Part shown: piece after piece, positions 1-13,259 of the stretch | How the letters are laid out: each line of letters begins with the position of its first letter | How positions within the stretch are numbered: the stretch's first letter is position 1 | DNA from: Typhlomys cinereus | Taxonomy: Eukaryota > Chordata > Mammalia > Rodentia > Platacanthomyidae | DNA length: 64,000 bases | NCBI GenBank assembly: GCA_023101885.1 | Contig: JALPQD010000102.1 | Span: 744,001-808,000 of the forward strand | Reading direction: 5' to 3' | Notes under the pieces: generated by a model | Database searches by the model: none | The model's input: only the letters and a program-made list of their open reading frames with translations | What the model was told of the DNA's origin: nothing | Position numbers and translations under genes: made by a program

Positions 1-850
1 AGCCCAATTCCCCAAGTGCCCTTTTTTTTGGAAAGTCATCCTCTTGACTCCATCACACTCCACAGTCTGCATTAACTGCCAACACATTCCAACCAAACAT
101 TCCTCGTCTCTCCCTGATGTCACACTATAAGCTTTCCATAGGTCTTCTATAAGTCACATTGTAACATTTCTCTTTATGAACATACACACTTCTCCTGCTC
201 TCTCAGGCCACAGGTCCAACATGGGGAGCCTACCACTTACTGAGTATGACTGTACCAATTTTCATTCTAGGCCTGGAAAAATAATCCATAGGAATCAAGA
301 GACCCAATACAGATGGACCTGAGCTGAAACTCTATTGATTCCTATAAATTCCTAGATTCACTGCTAGACAATGTGACATTTAGGGTAGCTGAAACTCTAT
401 TGATTCCTATAAATTCCTAGATTCACTGCTAGACAATGTGACATTTAGGGTATTCAAGTACCAGTGTCAGTTCAGAAACAGAATCAACATTCCCTGGAAA
501 TCTGATTATTTACCTTCTGTTCAATGCAGTCATTTTCAGCAAGTAGCCATAGCTCCCTTTGGGGACAACTGAGAGCAGAGTAGCAGGATGAAATCTTGGG
601 GCTCTGGGCAGCTTTTATTCAAGAGGTTCGGGATCTCCCAGTTGATTCAAGGAGGAATTAGGTGAGAGCTAATGACTGTTTTGAGATTCAAGTTGAGTTT
701 CTCATTATTCAGATTGCAAGAGTGTTAGTCACAGTCCCTACATTTTAAAGACTCTTCCGTTTTTGATGGAACAGTGGCAGTTCCCAGAACTGATCATATT
801 AGCTGAACAATAACCATGCTCTGAACTGAAACAATCTATTTCCTTAGATT
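1..850. other. intergenic, no gene recognised
   Basis: No coding exon, RNA gene or clear transposon is recognised here. The only structure is the 65-bp tandem duplication listed separately. Confidence 0.5.
322..451. repeat. perfect 65-bp tandem duplication
   Basis: Bases 322-386 are repeated without mismatch at 387-451, each unit running from agctgaaac to catttagggt. The copies abut directly and I see no third copy. Perfect identity implies a very recent duplication, or an assembly artefact. Confidence 0.95.
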
Positions 851-1210
851 CTTGCCTCCCTCCCTAATTGTCCTACAGAAAGCTGATCACATCTTTAAGA
901 CCAATGACCATAAACAATGATCAGTAGGCACCTGACATTCCTTAATTCCACACATCCTATCCTCCCCAGCTGCCTTAGTTGCCCTTAACAACAGTCGATC
1001 ACAGGCCAAAAAGACAGCCAGCCCCCTTCCTGTTCTGCTATATAATTACCCCCAAATCTATGAACGTAATACAGGGCTCTGCTTCTTTTACCGGTGACTA
1101 CCCTCTAAAGGTTTTCTCTCATATTAAACCTGTGCAGTGCTAATTTGCTCATCCTTCATCTGTCTTTTCTCCTCGTGGGCCTCTTGACCTTACAATGAGA
1201 ACACAATAAA
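850..1210 (+). repeat. LTR-like fragment (tentative)
   Basis: A TATA-like tatataat at 1039-1046 is followed about 165 bp later by aataaa at 1205-1210, the spacing expected of an LTR promoter and poly(A) signal. No family was recognised and no terminal TG/CA or target duplication was established. It could be unique sequence with chance motifs. Confidence 0.3.
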
Positions 1211-1524
1211 TTGCCCATCTATTTCTTTGGAACCCTAGGTTTCCGCAAGTCAGAATATTCTCATATTCATCATCATACACAATGTGTCTTTAGCAACTGA
1301 GTACAGCCTCTTGCTCTGGCTCTCTAGAATTCCATTATCACCATTGCATTTGGGGATCCTAGGTCAATGGTAGCAGTTCCCACTGTAAATCCTGACCCGC
1401 AGAGGCACAGACAGAGATATTCAAAGATGCTGGGGAAGTCCGAAGATCAATGTAAGTTCAATGAAAGTGTGAAGCTGAACAGTCAGACGATGTCTCAATC
1501 CTCTACCCCCAGTGCTCCTAAAAA

Positions 1525-1620
1525 GAGCCACGTGTGGTGGTATAAACCTCAGCTACATAACAAGTTCCAGATTTGTCTGGGCTATATGAAACTCTGTTTA
1601 AAAACAAACCAACAAAAAAT
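1525..1620 (+). repeat. B1-like SINE fragment
   Basis: Diverged 7SL-derived sequence: a cacgtgtggtggtataaacc block followed by the B1 3' part ending in an A-rich stretch. Only part of the element is recognisable. Confidence 0.45.
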
Positions 1621-1992
1621 AACTGTTTCTCTATAACTTCCACTGCCCAAATCTGTCAATTAAAGTCAATCAGAGAAGTAGAACAGCAGACTATGCATAT
1701 TCAAAGATTTAGCGTCAAGACTCTCGAATGCAGTTGTGGGACTAGCCAGACAAGTCTAAACAGAACAGGTTATCGGGGAGGGAAGGACAAAACTCTTCCC
1801 CAGGAGCAGGTGCGGCTCAGCCAAAATGTCGTCTGTGGAGAGGCCTCTGCTTGGCTTCGAAACAAGCCTCTGGGACTGCAGATCGCCCCAATACTCTAGG
1901 ATAATCTCAGACTAAGATAAATTCATTATGAACTTTATCTACAAATAACTTCAGAGCAACTTCTACACTAGCATTAAATTCGGTAGCTGGGG

Positions 1993-2205
1993 GGGCGGGC
2001 TGGAGAGGTGGCTCAGGGGTTAAGCCTCTGCCTTGCAGGCGGAAGGTCCTGAGTTCGGATCCTAGACCCCACGTATAGACGCTGGGCGGAAGCAGGGGCC
2101 GCCTGGGTTTCCGATCCTGGTAGGGCGGAGCCTGTGAATCCCAGGGCAAAGTAAACAAGGAGGAGGTGGAAGCTGTCCATGGTGGTTCCCCAATTCGCCT
2201 GTGGT

Positions 2206-2243
<38 letters not shown>

Positions 2244-2279
2244 ACACACATGCACACACGCACAATTGAATAAAAAAAA
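1993..2279 (+). repeat. young B2-superfamily-like SINE, full length
   Basis: Begins gggctggagaggtggctcag, with tRNA-like A and B box regions, then a body with cgtatagacgc and a (CA)n tail followed by attgaataaaaaa. It is flanked by a 17-bp target-site duplication, aaattcggtagctgggg at 1976-1992 and the same with one mismatch at 2280-2296. This is the young subtype, recognised by its CpG-rich body. Confidence 0.9.
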
Positions 2280-2394
2280 AAATTCAGTAGCTGGGGACCG
2301 TGCCTTGGTAAGGCATCAAAAAGACTATCAATTCTGCAGCGGAAAAAATGGAAAACAGCATCATAGTAACAACAAAAAAATGATTTGACACTGT

Positions 2395-3328
2395 GAACCC
2401 CCATGAAAGGGGTTGAAGACTTCTAGGAATCTCCGGGTCATACCTGGAAAACTACTGACCTACAAAAAAAGACAGTATATTCAAGTAGCCCAGGGAAAAA
2501 GAAACCCCCAAAAATGTGTTCTGCACCTTTGATCTCACCAATCAGAGAGGATATGGGGACTGGCAGAGAGACGATAACCATCTGGCAAATGGAACAATGA
2601 CCCCCCTACCTGCTGTGTCCTACTCCTATTTTTCCATCTATCTTTGAGTCTCCTTTTATATTAAGATCTTCATTTAAACAGTCTCTTATCTCTAGTTAGG
2701 AGATGACCTGGGCAGTACAGGAATAGCAAAACTGAAAACAACCACAAACCATAATTCAGAACACCAAAGACTCTACATTATTAACCTGGAACCAGACCAG
2801 CCAAAACTCTCCCCATCCTAAATCTCAGGGAACTTTTCAGAAGAGGGGGCATCAAGATTGTAAGAGCCTAAATATGGGGAAGACCAACGATATGCAAGGT
2901 ACTCCACACAAGTTAGGGCTGCAGCAGCCAGGATTGGACTTTGCCTGACCTGCACAATGGCTAGCACAGATCACAGGGGAGAAGGCTTCAGGCAGTAGGA
3001 TCCTTAGAGGCAAGGGATTAAATAGTCATAATAGAGTTCCCATACTAATGGGGAGCCCACGAAGGGGCCCCAGGTTATGCCACTGAGTCCTGAACCCTCA
3101 CTAGGGTGGAGGACTCAGAAGGAGGTTCTGGTTCCCACATAAAAGGATGCTCCAGGGGATGGGAGGGAGGAAGGGGGAGGCACTGGGGGAGGGGAGGTAA
3201 AAGGAAGGGGGAAGACCAGAGAGTGCATGGGGGATGATGAGGGAGGGAGAGGGGGAGAGGGAGGACAGGGGAGGTACCTATTGAGCTTGTATGATTAGGA
3301 AAAAAATAAAATGTAGAAGAAAAGCTTA
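2395..3328 (+). mobile_element. 5'-truncated L1, 3' UTR only
   Basis: Collinear with the 3' UTR of the L1 at 5911-7461: the same gatctcac block, the cagggaacttttcagaag-type block, a (G/A)-rich polypurine tract at about 3130-3285, and the end tgtatgattaggaaaaaaat. No ORF2 remains. The 5' limit is approximate. Confidence 0.75.
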
Positions 3329-3459
3329 AAAATGTTCTGTACATACACAGACTTTTTCTTATCATTATTCCCTAAACAATACAGTATAAAATTATTTACT
3401 TGGCATTTATACTACATTTTGTGTTATTAGTTCAAGAAGTTATCAATTTCAAGAAGTTG

Positions 3460-3625
3460 GTAGGATGCTTGCCTAGAATGCACAAAACCCTAAGTTTATT
3501 CCCCAGCACCCCAGAGTGCCATGGGCATGGTAGAAAAGGAAGAGAAATTTAAGACTATCCCTAGCTACAAAGTGAATTGAAGGCCACAGCATGAGACACA
3601 TAAGGTCCTGTCTCAAAAATAGGTA
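3460..3625 (+). repeat. ID/B1-type composite SINE
   Basis: ID-like opening (ggatgcttgcctagaatgc ... ccccagcacc) followed by a B1-like right part ending gtcctgtctcaaaaatagg. The ID-B1 order is that of B4-type rodent SINEs. It is strongly diverged. Confidence 0.6.
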
Positions 3626-3714
3626 TACAAGAGGACATGCATAGACTTCATGTAAGTACTATGCCTTTATCTGTGGCACTACCAATTCAGGGAGGCCTTA
3701 GCCCAGCTCCCAGC

Positions 3715-4080
3715 TACGGACAAGCCTGGGCATGTACAGACATGTCCCAACAGAGGACTGTGCAGGCGGAGGGATGAACAACCAATGGGAAGCGGCCGTC
3801 TAACCTGCACCTGCAATGAACATCTAGTAAACAGTTAAATGACTGGTGGCTGTCCCCGCTGAGGAGGGATGGCGACCCCTGATTGGACCCTGACCTTATA
3901 TAAGCCCAAAACACTCTTAATGACTTTGAATCTGCGGCATGTCGTCCACTGCTGCTTCTCACCTGATTCCCGGGATCTGGTGGTGACCCCGGCACCGGCT
4001 TGCCCATTCACATCGAGGCCCTCTCCCCCCACCCCCCACGGCTGGCCCAGAGGGGGATACAGCAACATTTATCTATAAGA
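3715..4080 (+). repeat. solo-LTR-like block with CCAAT and TATA
   Basis: CCAAT at 3782-3786 and tatataag at 3897-3904 are arranged like a retroviral LTR U3 region. They are followed by a C-rich region (ctctccccccaccccccacg, 4020-4039) of R/U5 type. No ORFs, paired LTR or convincing poly(A) signal was found. The family is not identified, and a chance promoter-like sequence is possible. Confidence 0.4.
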
Positions 4081-4348
4081 GACTTGATTTTGATAATCTT
4101 AGGAGTCCTAAAATCCAGACCCTGTAGTCATCAAGTTACATCTGTGACCCACAGTAACGAGACTAGAAATAGTGCCCAGAGGTGAATGCTTACACTTCAT
4201 TTCTCCTTTCTTATTCCCTGCTTTAACAGATGTGAATCAAATTGTGTGATCGACACTGAAGGCAGGACCACTTCTCCAGCATGGTAGGAGGCTGGGTTCA
4301 ATGCCAGCATGGGGCATATGTGACTGAAACAATGAAAACACAGAAAGA

Positions 4349-5056
4349 GGGTCTGGAAAGATGGCTCAGGGGTTAAGACTGTCTCTAAAGCAGAAGTACC
4401 TAAATTCGGACTCCAGATCCCACATAAAAACACTAGGCAGAAATGGTAGTGGCCTGCACCTCCCATCATGGAAAGCACAGTGTGATAGTTAATCAATTTG
4501 ACACACCTAGTATTAACTAAGATCCACTGAGACCACCCTAAGAGATTATCTGGATAATACAAGACCAGCCCTAGATCCCATCAGGACCTCCATAGAGCTC
4601 ATAGGTCCCAGTAGTGGACCGTATAAAAGGGAACCACAGAAGAGAAGAGATGCTCTGTAGCTGTGCTGCGCTGTTTCTACGCTTCTTGGAGCCTCTAGCC
4701 CTCCAACTCTCCAAGTCTTCAACAAGACTAAAGAGTATTTAGGAATCCTCCAGCCTTCAGCCACCACTGGACTACTGGACTGAGCAGCTTCTGGCAGCCA
4801 TCGTTGCACTACTCAGCCATATCTATAAGCCAACTCAATACATTCCCTATTTATATATTCATTTGGTTAAGTCTGTAATAACCTGACTAATATACTGAGT
4901 GAAGCAAAAAGGAAGTAGATGCAATCCAAGATGATTCCTGAAGTCATCCTTGGATCCCCCCCACAGATACACACACAGTGCCCTCAGATACACACACACA
5001 CACACACACATACACACATACACGAAATAATAAAAAATAAATAAAAAAGAAAGAAT
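4349..5056 (+). repeat. B2-superfamily-like SINE split by another element
   Basis: The 5' part (ggctcaggggttaag ... cctgcacctcc) occupies 4349-4480. The 3' part (gtgaagcaaaaaggaag ... (CA)n ... aataaaaaataaa) resumes at 4897. The interruption is the URR1-like element. This is an older SINE subtype with body cacataaaaacac. Confidence 0.8.
4481..4896 (+). mobile_element. URR1-like nonautonomous element inserted in SINE
   Basis: Related to the blocks at 10437, 18320 and 20757: a gttaatcaatttgacac opening, the region around gagattatctgg, a TATA-like tataaaag at 4622-4629, and an end near taatatactg. It resembles the rodent URR1 (hAT-Charlie) repeats as I remember them. An 8-bp target duplication was not established. 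Confidence 0.55.
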
Positions 5057-5109
5057 AAAACTTTAAATAATGCCCACTTCACTGAAATAACACTTTGAAC
5101 ATATGCTGT

Positions 5110-5600
5110 GTGGCATTATCTGCTGTGCAAATAGCCACCATCCCAGTCTGAGACCATTAGGTGGCACCTGTTAACTGCTGATGTCCCCTCAGAGAAGAGG
5201 GATGGCGAAGAGGCATTGGATCCTCACGTGGGATTCTGGCCTCTGTCGGAGCACCTCTCAGGCATTAGTATTTGATTGTACACTCAGGACCTTGAGGTCT
5301 GGCAGGTGTACTTGGGTATATAAGCAGAGGAAAATTAATTTAAGGGAGATTCCATCTATGCAGTCAAGCCAAAGGATAGGTATTTTGACAATTTAGCTAC
5401 CTTTAAATTATCCCTATTCCTGTGAGTAACCGTCACTCCTACCCCTGTAAGTAATCAGTAAACTCGTTGGTTCGTCAAGTTGGACTTTTATATAATTGTT
5501 GCTTTAGTCTGTCTCCAAAATCCTGTCTTGTGTGGATAGATTGTTGTAAGGCACCTCCCCAGAATAAGTATTCACATGTAGGTTTTCTATTGAGACAAGT
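5110..5600 (+). repeat. MaLR/ORR1-like LTR
   Basis: The 3' part (gagtaaccgtcactcctacc ... aaactcgttggttcgtcaag ... gcacctccccag) recurs at 11963-12150 and 27985-28100 plus 28745-28800. A TATA-like tatataag lies at 5317-5324. The layout and wording resemble mammalian MaLR (ORR1-type) LTRs. Confidence 0.55.
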
Positions 5601-5812
5601 ATTAATAAAATATTTTTAATATTTGTATTTATTCAATTAATTTTTATATTTAATCTTATATTTAATGTAAACATAAATTAATATATTATATAATTTATAT
5701 ATTAAATAAATTATATATTATATAATAAATATATAAATATATAAATTATATTTAATTTTAACTATTCGTTTAATATTTTAATCTTAATATTTAATATTAA
5801 TAAAATAATTTT
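5601..5812. repeat. AT-rich low-complexity tract
   Basis: About 200 bp built from TATT, ATAT and TTAA words with almost no G or C, including repeated atatataaat-like palindromic words. No gene is present. Confidence 0.85.
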
Positions 5813-5814
5813 TG

Positions 5815-7632
5815 TGGGCTGTAGGTTAAGACTCTACCTCAGGAGCAGAAGGTCCTGAGTTCAGATCCCAGGCCCCACGTAAAAAAGGACAGACAGAAAA
5901 GACGGTGGCCATCAGGGAAATGAAAATCAAAACTTCCCTGAGATATCATCTCACCCCGGTAAGAATGGCAAAAATCCACAATACAAACAACACCAAATGC
6001 TGGAGAGGATGTGGAGAGAGGGGAACTCTTCTACATTGCTGGTGGGAATGCAGGCTCATACAGCCACTCTGGCAAGCCGTCTGGAGATTCTTAAAGAAAT
6101 TGAAGATTGAAATGCCATATGACCCTGCTATTCCACTTTTGGGAATAACCCTCCATACAGCAGAGGTTCACCTTGATAGCACAAGCACGACCATGTTCAT
6201 AGCAGCACTGTTTACAATAGCAAAGTCATGGAATCAACCCAAATTTCCAACAGTTGACGAGTGGATAAGGAAACTGTGGTACATCTATACAATGGAGTAC
6301 TACTCAGCCATCAAAAATGATGAATTACTGGAATTTGCCGGGAAATGGATGTCATTAGAAACAATTATATTAAGTGAAGTATCCCAGACCCAGAAAATTA
6401 AGTACCGTATGTATTCCCTAATAGGTGGCTCCTAGTACCAAACCCACCCAGCCCACCTAGAGACACTCAAAGAAAAATCTCTGTAATACCTACAGTAATT
6501 GCAAGGATTATGAATAAGAGGGATGGGGTAGGGGTGCCACACCAGAAACAAGGAGAGAGGGGACCATGTTACAGCAGAGAAAATAGGCCTCCATCAAGGA
6601 CTCAAATAAGTAATGAGATATCTGATTAAGTTCACAGACTTTTGTTCCTGATCATTTACTACTGAGGGGGTATGATCTCACTAGAAGAGGAGGGCATATA
6701 GTCTGGCAGATTAAAAAGTAGCCATTTTGCAAATGGGTGATAGACCTGTCCCTCACTGTGGTTTCCTACTTTTAATACATCTACCTTTGAATGTGCTCTT
6801 ATCACAAGACTCTAGTTTAACAGCTTTTTGTCTCTGGCCAGGGGGTAACATACAATGCCCACCAGGATGGAGTAAAGGGCATTGCAGGAGCAGCAAAACT
6901 GCAAAAGAAAATCAACAAACCACAATCCAGAACTTCAGAGACTCTATATCAACCACATAGAACTAGGCCAGCCTAATCTCTCCCCATCCTGAAGCTCAGG
7001 GACATTTGCGGAAGAGGGGGCGGTAAGAGTCTAAGAGCAAAAGGATGGGAGGAGCAATGATTTGCAAGATACTCCACACAAGTTAGGGCCGAAGCAATCA
7101 TAATTGGACTTTGCATGCCCTGAGCAATGTCCAACACACTATTGACCTCACAAAATCTAGCATCTGCTAAAGGCACCAAGATCCTTGGAGGCAAGGGATT
7201 GGCATCCACAGCACGGGAAAGGGTTCAAGGAATGGCCACTGGGTCCTTGTAGGTCATCGGAGAGGAGGGCTCAGAGGAGAATCAGGCATGCACAAGAAAG
7301 GACTCTCTGGGAATTGGGGCGGGAGGCACTGGGGGATGGGGAGGGAGGGGTGAGGGGAGGGGGAGCAAGGGGCTCGGGGGGAGGAGGAAGGAGGGAGGGA
7401 ACTGGTGTACCTATTAAGTTTGTATGAGCTGACATAATAATAAAAAATGTAAAAAAAAAAAAAAAGACAGTGGCCTGCACTTCGGGTCCTAGTGGGTGGA
7501 GCCTGGAAAATTCCAGAGCTAAACAAGGAGGTAGAAGCAATCCAGGTCCTCCACAGGAACACAGACACTCTGATCACACACACACACTGATCACACACAC
7601 ACTGCACACACACAGAGGCAAAATAAAGTTTT
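5815..7632 (+). repeat. B2-superfamily-like SINE split by an L1
   Basis: The 5' half (gttaagactctacctcagg ... ccccacg) is at 5815-5910. The 3' half (gacagtggcctgcacttc ... (CA)n ... aaataaag) is at 7462-7632. A truncated L1 lies between them, flanked by a duplication of SINE sequence. Confidence 0.85.
5911..7461 (+). mobile_element. 5'-truncated L1: ORF2 C-terminus and 3' UTR
   Basis: The frame ending at 6435 encodes the ORF2p C-terminal region: a [10 protein letters not shown] block, then [17 protein letters not shown] with the conserved cysteine/histidine spacing, [21 protein letters not shown] and a terminal MYSLIGGS. The 3' UTR follows with a G-rich polypurine tract (about 7320-7400) and an A-rich end at 7449-7465. 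The target duplication is aaaagacggtggcc (5897-5910) and aaaagacagtggcc (7462-7475), one mismatch. The element is dead by truncation. Confidence 0.93.
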
Positions 7633-7857
7633 GAAAAATAAAATACTTGTGCCTTGACATATTCCAGAACAAAGTTTATCAGCAACGAGTTTACGGCCCC
7701 AAGTCATATGCTGATATAAAACGTGTTCTTTACAAAGGTCTGGAATGTTCCACCATTCTAATTCCTGAGCCTTAAGGTTAGGCCTAACTAGGCTGAAGCC
7801 CAGTTCTACGGAAGTCTTTTAAACTGTGTGATTAGTTTTTCAATCCAGTAGATCTAA

Positions 7858-8071
7858 AACCACCTAGGAGGCAATTCTGGGCGGGGCGGGGTTTCACAGA
7901 TTGGCTCTGGGCGTGAGGGTCCACCCTAGTGTGGGCGGAGCCACTCCACAAGAGCCAATAGAGCTGAACCACCTAGGAGGCAATTGTGGGCGGGGGGACT
8001 TCACGGATTGGATCTGGGCGTGAGGGTCCACCCTAGTGTGGGCGGAGCCACTCCGCGCCAGGGAATAAAAA
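7858..8071 (+). promoter_or_regulatory. duplicated GC-rich promoter-like block
   Basis: A unit of about 90 bp at 7858-7947 (aaccacctaggaggcaattc ... ggcggagccactcc) is repeated at 7967-8054 with few changes. Copy 1 holds overlapping GC boxes, gggcggggcgggg, at 7879-7891. A CCAAT lies between the copies (7955-7959). A TATA-like aataaaaag follows copy 2 at 8064-8072. The wording resembles the middle of URR1-like repeats, so the block may be repeat-derived. It sits about 390 bp upstream of the DDX41-like start. Promoter activity is inferred only. Confidence 0.45.
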
Positions 8072-8072
8072 G

Positions 8073-10303
<2,231 letters not shown>

Positions 10304-10436
10304 ACCATCTGCTTTCTTCTCTTGGAGGCCTTTGTCCCTGGACTCCAATCATGTGCACTCTACCTTGGACTTTCCCCATAAGTACTGTTTTTGTTCTCTT
10401 TCTCCCTAACTGCCAGTTAATCCCAAGTCCCTCGCG

Positions 10437-10775
10437 ATGTTAATCTTGTCAACAGATTGACTGTTAATAAAGCACTGTGGAAATACCTCTGAACATTACT
10501 GTCAAGTTTCTAAGAGGGTGTTAAGTGAGGTGGGAAGACCCATCCTAACTATAGATGAGATAACCCATAGGTTAGGATACTGGACTGAGAAAGACATAGT
10601 ATGCCGACTACAATCGACTCTATACTTTCTGATTGCTTAAGCAATGTACTTAACTGCCTCACCCACTTCTGTACCTACGAACCTGCCTTGAACTCTACCC
10701 TCAAAGTATGAGCCAAATCAACCTTTCCTTAAGTCCATTCTGTCAGTTACTTTGTCACATCAATAGCAGTAGCTA
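10437..10775 (+). mobile_element. URR1-like element
   Basis: Opens gatgttaatcttgtcaaca, then ttaagtgaggtgggaagac, and ends with a region around caatagcagtagctaacatg. The middle is related to the block upstream of the DDX41 copy and to 18320-18985 and 20757-21150. It abuts or overlaps the 3' end of the DDX41 retrocopy, so the aataaa at 10466 could belong to either. Confidence 0.55.
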
Positions 10776-10866
10776 ACATGCCATCAATATTCAGGAAGTG
10801 AACCATCTTTTGTAACCATCCACAGGAAGTGCTATTATTAAAAAGGAACTTCATTTCCTCATGTGT

Positions 10867-11230
10867 ACCAGTTACTCTTTTCTGTTGCTGTGGTAGAACA
10901 CCTGAAGTCAAGCAACTTGAAGGAGAAAGGGAGATTTATTCAGTCTCCAGTTCCAGAAGGAAGATCTAGTTTTTTCATGGCAGAAGCAGCAAGGCTGGTG
11001 GCAGAAGTTGGAAGAGGCCTAGGTCACATCCGTCCAGAAGACTGAACACTGCAAGATAGTCAGTTGCTAGAGCAGACTTCCGGGAAGTAGGGTGGGACTA
11101 ATCTACTTCAAGGCCCAATCCCTGTGACTACCTTCCTCCAACAAGGCTCCTAAAACATGTGACACCATATTTCCAGGAAGGGTCAACCCTCCAAATTGAG
11201 ACAAGAGCTCTGATTAGACTTTAGCACAAG
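10867..11230 (+). repeat. dispersed rodent repeat, family not named
   Basis: Related along its length to 22405-22770 and more weakly to 14495-14850. Shared blocks include an opening like cagttactc...tctgttgctgtg, gagaaagggagatttattca, a gaaggaagat/catggcagaag block, cttcctccaacaaggctcc, and an end near the oldest part of the family. It carries no coding capacity. Confidence 0.6.
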
Positions 11231-11960
11231 TCTACATTATAAAAATGACCTCAGACTTGTTCTACTTCCCAGCTTGCATTTCCTCACCCTCGATAGCGTT
11301 CTACATGATCATTAATTGACATCTAAGAGCTGCAGTGGATGGATCCCTTGTGCAGCTTAAAATAAGTAGAAAACTTACTTCCATTGTGCTGAGCACAAGG
11401 ATGGTTATTATCCTTATCTCCAAACTCCAGCCTCAAAACAAAAAGCTTCAAAAATCAGTCTTTCCCTTTACCAGCCTCATGACTATGGCTGAACCTTTGA
11501 CCTCTAGTTTGGGAGGTGGAAGGAGGAGAAACTGTTAAACTGTGGAACTACTTTTCAGTCACTTTTTGCCAGTGCTGTAAACAGCTATTTCTCTTGAACC
11601 TGTTAGCTATAAATGAAGGCTGAAAGCAAACGCATTAAGAATGATTTTTGAACTCTTTTGACATGCAACTACAGATACTCCACCAAACAGCCATTTTTTT
11701 TCACATATTACTGTTCCACTGACTGATCTCACTGAAGATCTGGAGCAAACCTTGGCACTTTCCTGTCTTGAGATTTCTTCCAGACAAATCAGTCAATTAT
11801 TTTTTAATTCAGCCTGACCCAAGTTGCATAGATTCTTTGACAAAACATACCAGGAACTAGGCTAGAGACCATTCATGTTGTCAGTGCTTCACCTCTGAAA
11901 CTGTCTCTACTCATGGCAGGAGGCGGGGTGGAAGTAGAGGGACAAGGGTTGTAGCTACTT
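11231..11960. other. intergenic, no gene recognised
   Basis: No gene or clear repeat seen. The 67-codon frame around 11335-11538 has no recognisable similarity and no codon-level support. Confidence 0.45.
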
Positions 11961-11962
11961 TC

Positions 11963-12150
11963 AACTAATCCCTGCTCCTGCAAGTAACCTTTACCCCTAC
12001 TCCTGTAAGTAACCCTAATAGAATCATTGGTTTGTCAAGGGGAACTTGATACAATCATTACTTAGGTCTGTTGTGGAACTTCTATCTGGAGTAGACGGAT
12101 TATTAAGTGGTGTCTCCCCAGCAGAAGTACTCAAACGACATTTTTTTTCT
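11963..12150 (+). repeat. MaLR/ORR1-like LTR 3' fragment
   Basis: Second copy of the repeat at 5408-5600: cccctactcctgtaagtaac, then aatcattggtttgtcaag, then ggtgtctccccagcag. It is diverged from the first copy by scattered substitutions. Confidence 0.55.
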
Positions 12151-12373
12151 TTCTATTAAATTTCAATACCTGGGGTTTCTCAAAGTGTGACATATCTTCC
12201 ATTGAGTGTGATCTTAGTGTTTAAAGCTATCAAACACATGCTACAGATGTATTCAAACTGCTCAATCCTAAATACCAAGCAACTGCTCCACCTGTGTTCA
12301 TTAAGGAATAACCTAGTCCAAAGCTGAAAGGAAAATTGACATGATGACTAGTTGGATGGTTCTCATGACAGAA

Positions 12374-12375
<2 letters not shown>

Positions 12376-12411
<36 letters not shown>
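12376..12411. repeat. (TG)n microsatellite
   Basis: About 18 uninterrupted TG units. No recognisable SINE body is attached. Confidence 0.9.
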
Positions 12412-12414
<3 letters not shown>

Positions 12415-13259
12415 TATCTATGTAGGCTTGCCCTGAAGTCACTATGCCATTCAAGTGACATGTAGGTAATTAGGTTATGAGGTCCTGCCTTCATAAATAG
12501 ACTATTGGCATTATTTCAGCAATGAGTTCCTGATAAAAATATGAGTTACGCATACACATACTCACCACACAATACGCACACCACACATACACACGCACAT
12601 ACCACAAACATACACCCTTATTTGAATATATATATATTTATCTTTATGATACTTTTCATGTTATAACACAGCAAGAAGGCCCTCATCATACAAGCCTTCT
12701 GAGGTTGAACTTACCAGCTTTTAAAAATCTAAGCCAAATAAATGCTATCTGTGATATTTTACATAGTAGCATAAAACAGATGAAACCATAATAATGGTAC
12801 CATGAGTAAGGTTGTTGATATAGCAAATGCCTGAAAATTAGGAAGTGCTTTCACACTGAGCAATGGGTAGAAGCCAAGAAGATTTGGTAAAAAAGTGAAG
12901 AAAACGTCTAGACTGCCAAGAACCGAGTGTTAAGAGTAAATCTGGTGAGGACTGTGAAGAAAATTACTATGGGCACAAGTCTGGATCTTCCTGAAATTGA
13001 GTAAAATAATACTCATCAACCTCAAACCCAAATACATAACTTTTATGCTGTTACCTTCTACCCCTTAACAATTCCTTTACCTTTCAAAAGTTAAGTGTAG
13101 AGTCCTTTCTGAGACTGAGGCAATCTTTTAACTGTGAGCCCATATAACATCAGAAAGCAATCCATATACTTTCGACATATGGCACAGAACAAACATTTCA
13201 ATTCCAAAGGGGAACATAGCATGGAATAATCAGAAGAAAGCAAGGCTAACACCTAGCAA
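12412..13259. other. intergenic, no gene recognised
   Basis: Contains a CA-rich patch at about 12550-12620 and AT-rich sequence. Nothing else was recognised. Confidence 0.45.

Noticed and set aside
2221..2240. CRISPR-like array from repeated CA blocks
   Set aside because: These are eukaryotic dinucleotide repeats; no spacers or cas genes are present, and the context is a rodent genome.
5905..6435. 176-codon frame as a host gene
   Set aside because: It is the C-terminal part of L1 ORF2 in a truncated element with its target duplication.
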